Origin: Sphingobacteriaceae bacterium
GTDB taxonomy: Bacteria; Bacteroidota; Bacteroidia; B-17B0; Aurantibacillaceae
Assembly (NCBI GenBank): GCA_025360355.1
Contig: JANYCL010000010.1
Location: 1 to 11,030, forward strand
Length of the DNA: 11,030 nucleotides
Direction of reading: 5' to 3'
Part shown: piece after piece, positions 1 to 5,700 of the stretch
How the letters are laid out: every line of letters starts with the position of its first letter
Numbering within the stretch: position 1 is the stretch's first letter
Program-made: the position numbers and the translations under genes
The notes under the pieces: model-generated
Database searches by the model: none
Told to the model about the DNA's origin: nothing
Seen by the model: the letters and a program-made list of their open reading frames with translations, nothing else

Positions 1-24
1 GAGGAAGCCGGCACTTACAAATAG
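1..24 (+). CDS. 3' tail of a second copy of the small membrane protein gene (partial)
   Basis: Bases 1-24 read EEAGTYK followed by TAG. This is identical in DNA and protein to the C-terminus of the minus-strand gene at 180-380, and it lies in the left arm of the inverted repeat. If the repeat is genuine, a paralogous gene points toward the one at 180-380. If the repeat is a fold-back artefact, this gene does not exist. Nothing upstream is visible, so neither option can be excluded. Confidence 0.3.
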   Translation, partial: EEAGTYK

Positions 25-46
25 ATTTTATTTATTAAGAAAATAT

Positions 47-81
47 AAAGCCCCATTGAATTTTCATTGGGGCTTTTTTTT
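47..81 (+). terminator. Rho-independent terminator, left arm
   Basis: A nine-pair stem (47-55 with 68-76, sequence AAAGCCCCA/TGGGGCTTT) extends further inward across one mismatch. The stem ends in an eight-T run at 74-81. It sits 22 bases after the stop of the partial + strand reading frame and is the mirror copy of the terminator at 123-157. Confidence 0.75.
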
Positions 82-122
82 GAAATTATTTTTCTGAAAT
101 CACCAGTAAAAATTTACTTTTC

Positions 123-157
123 ATAAAAAAGCCCCAATGAAAATTCAATGGGGCTTT
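123..157 (-). terminator. Rho-independent terminator of the small membrane protein gene
   Basis: This is the right-arm copy of the hairpin: GC-rich stem with CCCC/GGGG core and a T run on the minus strand (125-130 as A on +). It lies about 22 bases downstream of the stop of the 180-380 gene. The stem is close to palindromic and has A/T runs on both sides, so it could also stop transcription arriving from the left. Confidence 0.8.
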
Positions 158-179
158 ATATTTTCTTAATAAATAAAAT

Positions 180-380
180 CTATTTGTAAGTGCCGGCTTC
201 CTCTGCTTTTTTATTTTGCTGAATGATCTTCACACACCAGTATGCTAAAAGAAAAACAACAATAGTTCCACAAATAACATTTGGCGACTGACCTAATTTT
301 CGCATAATGCGGAAACACCAGTAAAAAGCTTCTCCGGTTTTTTCAAAAATGTCGGTCCATGTGATCATTAAACGTGTCAT
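180..380 (-). CDS. Small single-pass membrane protein, DUF6341-like, function unknown
   Basis: A 66-residue protein with an aromatic N-terminal part, one clear hydrophobic segment at about residues 35-52 and a charged Lys/Glu-rich tail, so probably a single-pass inner-membrane protein. Its size, layout and divergent neighbour, a DUF6427-like membrane protein, resemble the small DUF6341 proteins of flavobacteria; that assignment is from memory of family appearance and is tentative. No catalytic motif is visible. Translation may begin at the ATG ending at 380 or at Met5 (ATG at 366-368 on the complement); neither has a ribosome binding site. Its last seven codons and terminator are duplicated in inverted orientation at 1-85. 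The open frame, its own terminator and the Bacteroidota-like promoter box upstream support a real gene. Confidence 0.7.
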   Translation of the reverse strand: MTRLMITWTDIFEKTGEAFYWCFRIMRKLGQSPNVICGTIVVFLLAYWCVKIIQQNKKAEEAGTYK

Positions 381-407
381 AAGCTAGAATTTTGTAAGTT
401 TACAGTA

Positions 408-415
408 CAAATATA
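408..415 (-). promoter_or_regulatory. Possible -7 promoter box for the small membrane protein gene
   Basis: The minus strand reads TATATTTG, matching the Bacteroidota -7 consensus TAnnTTTG, 27 bases before the ATG at 380. No TTTG or TTG is found at the -33 distance, so the call rests on one box in AT-rich DNA. Confidence 0.3.
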
Positions 416-440
416 TAAATAATTAGAAATCTAAGAAACT

Positions 441-1427
441 GTGGTTGTTGGTGTTTTAAAAAAGGGATTAACAACGGCTCTGCCCGTAATTATTTTATTT
501 TTTGTTCTTTTTATAACACTTTCCCTTTTTTCAGTAACTAACTTAAAATCAAATAATTACGAAAACATTTTCTATGTGATCCTACAAAATAATTGCACGG
601 GCAAATTTTCGATCACACTTATAAATATCCTTTGTTTTGCGCTTGGAGCTGTGTTTATCTCTTTTTATACCATCCGGCAAGAGATAGTTGAAAAATCGAA
701 TTACATACCTTCTTTTTTGTACGTTTTTTTTAGCGCACTTACTTTAAACAATTCCCTCCTGCATCCTTCTTTGATAGCTAATGTTTTTATTTTATTGTCG
801 CTTATAAATATTACAGACACGTATCGTGAAGAATATGTTTTATCTAAAATTTTCAATGCCGCTTTCTTTACTTCCGTAGCCATGTTCTTTTACATCAACT
901 ATGCGTTCTTTATTATTTTCTTTTTTATTGTCTTGGTGATCCTTCGGCCTTTTAACTGGCGTGAATGGTTGGTTGGAGTTGCAGGCTTGATCGCACCTGT
1001 TTTTATTTATTTTTCGATTGGTTATTTGATCAATATTCCATTCACCGATTTTTTTACATACTTCTTAAATCTATTTACCAATTTTCAAAAACCGGTATTA
1101 TCAGAATATTTTTATCCTTTGTTCTTATGTTTACTCATTTTATTTTTTATGGGAATTGGAAAACATTTTAGAAAAGGTTTAGGCGGGAAAATAAAAACTC
1201 AAAAAAACCTGGGGTTAATGTATTGGCTTTTACTTTTATCAGTGGTAAATTTCTTTTCGAAAAACAATACTTCTTATTTTCCTTTAATTGCATCAATTAT
1301 TCCCTTAAGCGTTTTGTTAAGCGATTACTTCTACAACATTAAACAATTGAAAGTCTCGAACACACTTTTCTTCTTACTTTTAGCAAGCGGTGCTCTTTTA
1401 TTTTTGATGAATTTAAATCTTATTTAA
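441..1427 (+). CDS. Multi-pass inner-membrane protein, DUF6427-like
   Basis: A 328-residue, strongly hydrophobic protein with roughly nine or ten predicted membrane segments, among them about residues 12-33, 58-77, 135-170, 175-197, 221-238 and 305-325. A basic, aromatic loop at about 170-176 (RPFNWREW) separates two helices. The pattern resembles the DUF6427 membrane proteins of flavobacteria, which have no known function. I recognise it by overall pattern only. The start is GTG at 441: an in-frame stop lies at 432-434 and the next methionine is far inside the membrane region, so GTG is the only sensible start. No ribosome binding site is visible. It is transcribed away from the small membrane protein gene, 60 bases distant, and its 3' end overlaps the AhpD-like gene tail-to-tail by 15 bases. 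Confidence 0.85.
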   Translation: MVVGVLKKGLTTALPVIILFFVLFITLSLFSVTNLKSNNYENIFYVILQNNCTGKFSITLINILCFALGAVFISFYTIRQEIVEKSNYIPSFLYVFFSALTLNNSLLHPSLIANVFILLSLINITDTYREEYVLSKIFNAAFFTSVAMFFYINYAFFIIFFFIVLVILRPFNWREWLVGVAGLIAPVFIYFSIGYLINIPFTDFFTYFLNLFTNFQKPVLSEYFYPLFLCLLILFFMGIGKHFRKGLGGKIKTQKNLGLMYWLLLLSVVNFFSKNNTSYFPLIASIIPLSVLLSDYFYNIKQLKVSNTLFFLLLASGALLFLMNLNLI

Positions 1428-1757
1428 TTCTTCCCAATATTCTGCCGCACGGCGAGTGTGCGGAATAACAATTGTTCCTCCAACAATATTAGCAACAGCA
1501 AAAATTTCATAAACTTCTTCGGTAGAACAACCTTCTTCTTTACATTTTCCCAAATGGTATTTAATACAATCGTCACAACGTAAAACCATACTGGCAACTA
1601 ATCCAAGCATTTCTTTTGTTTTTACATTTAAAGCACCATCAGCATATGTATTGGTGTCTAAATTAAACAAGCGCTTTAATACCAGGTTATCTTTACTTAA
1701 TAATAAGTCGTTCGTTTTTGAACGGTAATCATTGAATTCTTTTACTTGATCATCCAT
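1413..1757 (-). CDS. Carboxymuconolactone decarboxylase family protein, AhpD-like
   Basis: A 114-residue cytoplasmic protein of the CMD/AhpD fold. It has the redox motif Cys61-x-x-Cys64 followed by His68, the C-x2-C-x3-H spacing of Mycobacterium tuberculosis AhpD (Cys130, Cys133, His137). Glu49 lies twelve residues before the first cysteine, where AhpD has Glu118. The AhpD His132 equivalent is Asp63, so the proton relay would differ. Family members act as thiol-dependent peroxidases or reductase partners; the substrate here is unknown. The C-terminal part (residues 84-107) is the usual helix ending in an HTRRAAEYW stretch. The start ATG overlaps the tatC stop (ATGGATGA), so translation is probably coupled to tatC. 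From memory, this tatC-CMD pairing recurs in Bacteroidota. The gene is full length for the one-domain family. Confidence 0.92.
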   Translation of the reverse strand: MDDQVKEFNDYRSKTNDLLLSKDNLVLKRLFNLDTNTYADGALNVKTKEMLGLVASMVLRCDDCIKYHLGKCKEEGCSTEEVYEIFAVANIVGGTIVIPHTRRAAEYWEELNKI

Positions 1758-2601
1758 TAGCAGCTAATTTATATTTTTTTACGACATACTTAGAAACGTA
1801 AATACTTATTTCATAAAGCAAATACATAGGTACAGCCACGATCATTTGTGAAGTTACATCCGGACTTGGCGTAACAACAGCGGCCACAATTAAAATCACA
1901 ACCACCGCGTGCTTGCGGTACTTGCGCATAAATTGCGGCGTTAATAAAGTCATGCGCGTTAAAAAATATACTAATACTGGTAATTCAAAAATAATTCCTG
2001 AAACTAAAGTCATAGTTGTAATGAATGAAGAATAATCATCTAATGTTTGTTTAGTTTCAATTAAATTACTCTCCGACATCTGATAATTGATCAGAAAGTT
2101 GTACGACATAGGGAACATTAAAAAATATCCAAAACAAATTCCAATTAAAAATAATAAGGAAGCAATTACAATAAATATTTTTACCGGACCAATTTCCTTA
2201 TCTTTCAAAGCCGGTCGCACAAATTTCCATAATTCCCATAAGATAAATGGAAAACCAATTATCAATCCGCCCATGAACGCGAACCACATGTGCGTAAAAA
2301 ATTGTTCTGAAATGCCAAGTGTTTGAAGTTTTACTTCTTTTACCGTCATGCACATCACATCACCCATCCCCAATTTGTGTCCAATAGAACATAAAACTTT
2401 GTACGAAATAAAATCTTGTTTTATGGGTCCTAAAAAAATAGTATCGACAAAAAAACCGGGCAGACAAAAAATAACAGTAGCTAAAATTACAATTACAGCA
2501 GCGCAACGAACCAAATGCCAACGCAATTCTTCGAGATGCTGTAGGAACGACATTTCTTTTGCCTTAGTTTCTTTCTGGGTATTTTCTTCTATTAGGGCCA
2601 T
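1750..2601 (-). CDS. tatC: Sec-independent protein translocase subunit TatC
   Basis: The core receptor of the twin-arginine pathway, which exports folded proteins across the inner membrane. It binds the RR signal peptide and works with TatA, which is not in this window. The cytoplasmic N-terminus has HLEELR at residues 22-27, matching the signal-binding region around E. coli Glu15. The first cytoplasmic loop has WKFVRPALKDKE, placing Glu136 at the E. coli Glu103 position. FELPV near residue 204 holds the Glu170 equivalent. Six membrane segments are visible. At 283 residues it is longer than E. coli TatC (about 258), mainly through a longer first periplasmic loop (about residues 50-103) carrying Cys71 and Cys84. 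It is the first gene of a two-gene unit, with its stop overlapping the start of the AhpD-like gene. A good promoter lies only 11 bases upstream. Confidence 0.97.
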   Translation of the reverse strand: MALIEENTQKETKAKEMSFLQHLEELRWHLVRCAAVIVILATVIFCLPGFFVDTIFLGPIKQDFISYKVLCSIGHKLGMGDVMCMTVKEVKLQTLGISEQFFTHMWFAFMGGLIIGFPFILWELWKFVRPALKDKEIGPVKIFIVIASLLFLIGICFGYFLMFPMSYNFLINYQMSESNLIETKQTLDDYSSFITTMTLVSGIIFELPVLVYFLTRMTLLTPQFMRKYRKHAVVVILIVAAVVTPSPDVTSQMIVAVPMYLLYEISIYVSKYVVKKYKLAANG

Positions 2602-2612
2602 TTATTGAGGAA

Positions 2613-2644
2613 CAAATGTACAATTTACATGTCCCTTTATCAAA
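2613..2644 (-). promoter_or_regulatory. Bacteroidota-type promoter of tatC
   Basis: On the minus strand TTTG (2644-2641), 20 bases, then TACATTTG (2620-2613) match both halves of the Bacteroidota consensus TTTG-N19/21-TAnnTTTG exactly. The -7 box ends 11 bases before the tatC ATG, predicting a leader of only a few bases. A five-base inverted repeat (ATGTA/TACAT, 2616-2630) overlaps the -7 box and part of the spacer. Confidence 0.6.
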
Positions 2645-2732
2645 TTGAGTTTTCTGACAGAAAGAAGCTTGCATTTTTGATTTTTCATTGGTCGAATAGT
2701 TAAGTCCTTCGTCGAAAACCCGTTTTATTCAC

Positions 2733-2763
2733 TTTGAATTAGAATCGGATTGAATTATTTTTA
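2733..2763 (+). promoter_or_regulatory. Probable promoter of the secreted metalloprotease gene
   Basis: TTTG at 2733-2736, a 19-base spacer and TATTTTTA at 2756-2763 match the Bacteroidota consensus at 11 of 12 fixed or paired positions, with the final G of TAnnTTTG replaced by A. Transcription would start around 2770, giving a leader of about 13 bases before the ATG at 2783. The -7 box lies between the arms of the inverted repeat at 2744-2777. Confidence 0.45.
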
Positions 2764-2777
2764 ATAATAAATCCGAT
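2744..2777. repeat. 8-bp inverted repeat flanking the protease -7 box
   Basis: ATCGGATT at 2744-2751 and AATCCGAT at 2770-2777 form a perfect dyad separated by 18 very AT-rich bases. It is centred on the predicted -7 box and start site and ends five bases before the ATG. It could be an operator half-site pair about 26 bases apart or a structured leader. The predicted start site near 2770 would leave the left arm out of the mRNA, which favours the operator reading. Confidence 0.5.
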
Positions 2778-2782
2778 CTACC

Positions 2783-5700
2783 ATGAAAGTAAAAAATCTG
2801 TTATCCGCAACCTTGTTTTTTTTAGGCATGTTTTCGTTTGCAATTTTAAATGCGCAAAATGTATCAAAACAAACTCCAACTTACATTCAAGGGCCACCCC
2901 AGAGAACATGCGGAACAGGAATCCCTCCCCAGCAATGGGAAGATCAGTTTCAAAAACAGATCGAAGCTTTTTTAGCCGCCAATCCTGAAATTACTAATGG
3001 AAGCAAAGTTGGCAACGGAAATAATACACAAGCAGTTTACACAATTCCCGTAATTATTCATGTTATTCACGGTGGTGTAGCGGTGGGTACTTTTCCAAAC
3101 TTAGCGCAAGGTCAGTTAAATTCACAAGTCCAAGTTTTAAATGATGACTTTGCAGGTGTTGGATATAACAATGGTAATTATCCGGCTAACGCTTTTACAA
3201 CTTGGGCAACAAATACAATCGTTTCTACCGGAAGTAAAGATGCTTCCGGAAGGGTAAAAATTTCTAACACAGGTATCACATTCTGTTTAGCACTTAAAGA
3301 CAGCTTAGGAAATATTTTGCCGGAGCCTGGAATTGACCGCGTTAATTACAATACATTACCAGCTTTAACCGGTACTTTTACTTCTAAAAATCCCGCAGCA
3401 GCTGTATATAATTCCGTAGGTAATTTTATGGCATTTATTGATGGTTACATTAAACCAAATACGATTTGGAACGTAGGTAAATACATGAATCTTTGGGTGA
3501 CTGATGAACAAGCAGCTGTAGGTTTATTAGGTTACGCAACTTTTCCTCCCTTAAGTACTTTAGTAGGAATTCCAGGTGGGATAGGAACAAATAAAACAGA
3601 TGGTTTTTGGGCTTGGGCCGCTTCATTTGGTAGTAAAGTTATTTTTCCTGGAGGAACTTATTCTGCGGGATACGATCTTGGAAGAACATGTACACACGAA
3701 ATTGGACACTGGGTTGGTTTACGTCATATCTGGGGAGACGGAACATGTTTAACTGATTATTGTAACGATACTCCACCAGCTTCAGCAGCTAATTTTAATA
3801 ACTGTCCGGTGACCTACCCTCTTAAATCAGGATCTTGTGCAGGACCACCAAGCAATTCCCCGAATGGAGAAATGTTCATGAACTTTATGGACTATACTTA
3901 CGATTGCGCTATGTTCATGTTCACTGAAGATCAACGAACACGTATACAAACTGCAATGGCGAATAGTCCGTACAGAAAATTTTTAGGTACGCACGGTTTA
4001 TGTTCAGTTCCTCCACCTACTGCTAATTTTTCTGTTAATCCGAATCCTGCTTGTGTCGGACAAATAGTTTCAATCACTGATATGTCAATCGGAAGTCCAG
4101 GAGCATGGTCTTATACTATGACAGGTGGGGCTCCTGCAACTTCTACTTTACAAAGTCCTACAGTTACGTATGCGGCAGCCGGTATTTATACAATAACATT
4201 GATCGCTTCGAACGGCGGTGGACCAAGCACACCAGTTGTAAAAACAATTACGGTTGCACCTGCGCCTAATATGACAGTTACACCTAATCCTTCCACAATT
4301 TGTGCAGGAGGAAGTTCAACCATTAGTGCTATTGGTGCTTTATCATTTACATGGAGCACAGGACCTACAACATCATCAATTGTAGTTTCGCCAACTGTTA
4401 CTACAACTTATACTGTTACTGGCGCTAATGGAAGTTGTACTCAAACAAAAACTGTTTCTGTTACCGTGAGTGGTACTCCAACTGTAAATATTTTTACGCC
4501 GGGAACTACAACAATTTGTGCTGGTAATTCAACAACACTTACAGGAACCGGCGCTACCAATTACACTTGGATGCCGGGAGGCATGACAACAACTATTGTG
4601 GCTGTTAGTCCAACCGTAACTACAATTTATACTTTAACAGGAAGTAATGGCGGTTCTTGTGTTGGAACAAAAACAATACAGATAACGGTCAACACCACTC
4701 CTACTGTAACCATCGTCCCAACTCCAACTGCTATTTGTGCTGGTGGAAGTGCAACTCTAACTGCAAGCGGTGCTACAACATATACCTGGAATACAGGCCC
4801 TACAACTGCAGCGATAGTAGTTAGTCCGACAATAACGACAAACTATACAGTTACAGGAGCCAATGGAACATGTTCCAATACAAAAACAATTTCGTTAACA
4901 GTTAATCCTTCGCCAACTTTAAATATCAATCCTCCTTCAGGTACGGTTTGTGTTGGAAGTTCATTTACTTTCTTTGGAAGCGGCGCAACAACTTATACAT
5001 GGATGCCGGGAAGTGTTATTAATGCAAGCATTACTGTTTCTCCAACTACAACAACAGCTTATACTTTAACAGGAGCAAATGCCGCAGGTTGTACTTCAAC
5101 AAAAACAACTCAGGTTGTTGTAAATGCTTTACCTGTGGTTACAATTACAGCTAACCCTGCAAGTATTTGCCCGGGCAGCACAAGTACAATTACTGCATCT
5201 GGTTCCGGTCCCGGACCATTTACTTATTCTTGGTCAACAGGCTCTACTGCAGCAACTATTACAAGTAGTGTTGTTGGTGTTTATACCGCTACTGTTATAA
5301 ATGGTAATGGCTGTAAAGGATCTCAATCATTCACATTAAATGCTGCTGCAGGTTTAACTATAACGGCCACCGCCACTCCTACTGCTGTTTGTTTGGGAGG
5401 TTCAACCACAATAACTGCGATCGGTGCTTCAACTTATACCTGGAATACAGGACCAACAACATCATCAATTGTAGTGTCGCCAACAGTTGCAACAAATTAT
5501 ACTGTGAATGGAACAAGTGGAAGCTGTTCCGGTTCTACTACAATTTTAATTACCGTAAATGCAAATCCTACTGTAAACGTTGTAGCAAATCCTACTTTAG
5601 TTTGTGCAGGAAATCCTTCTACACTAACAGCAAGCGGCGGCGCAACTTATGTATGGAATACAGGACCAACTACTCCTGCCATCGTTGTTAGTCCAACAAC

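Larger units (their letters stand above)
1..203. repeat. Long inverted repeat (fold-back) at the window edge
   Basis: Bases 1-85 are the reverse complement of 119-203 with one mismatch (position 80 against 124). Bases 1-79 against 125-203 are perfect. The 33-base loop is 86-118. Each arm carries the last seven codons and stop of a small gene, about 23 bases of 3' flank, and a rho-independent terminator. The left arm reaches base 1, so the repeat may be longer outside the window. It is either a true inverted duplication or a fold-back chimera; sequence alone does not decide, although the short TGAAA/TTTCA match bordering the loop suits fold-back priming. Confidence 0.95.

Noticed and set aside
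1..203. Inverted repeat as ends of an insertion sequence or MITE
   Set aside because: The arms contain the end of a coding gene and its terminator, there is no transposase, and no target-site duplication is visible.
391..421. Possible + strand promoter for the DUF6427-like gene (TTTG at 391 with an AT-rich box near 414)
   Set aside because: The -7 part matches the consensus poorly, so it cannot be separated from background AT content.
2087..2608. Two + strand open frames opposite tatC
   Set aside because: They are antisense shadows of a clear TatC coding region with no homology pattern or promoter.
2616..2630. ATGTA-CAATT-TACAT small inverted repeat in the tatC promoter
   Set aside because: Five-base arms in AT-rich DNA are common by chance; noted under the promoter but not called as an operator.
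5389..5691. Open frame of 100 codons inside the protease repeat array, other + frame
   Set aside because: It is rich in Cys, Asn, Tyr and Arg produced by the repetitive Thr/Ser codons read out of frame; it lies wholly inside a well-supported gene and has no independent start signal.
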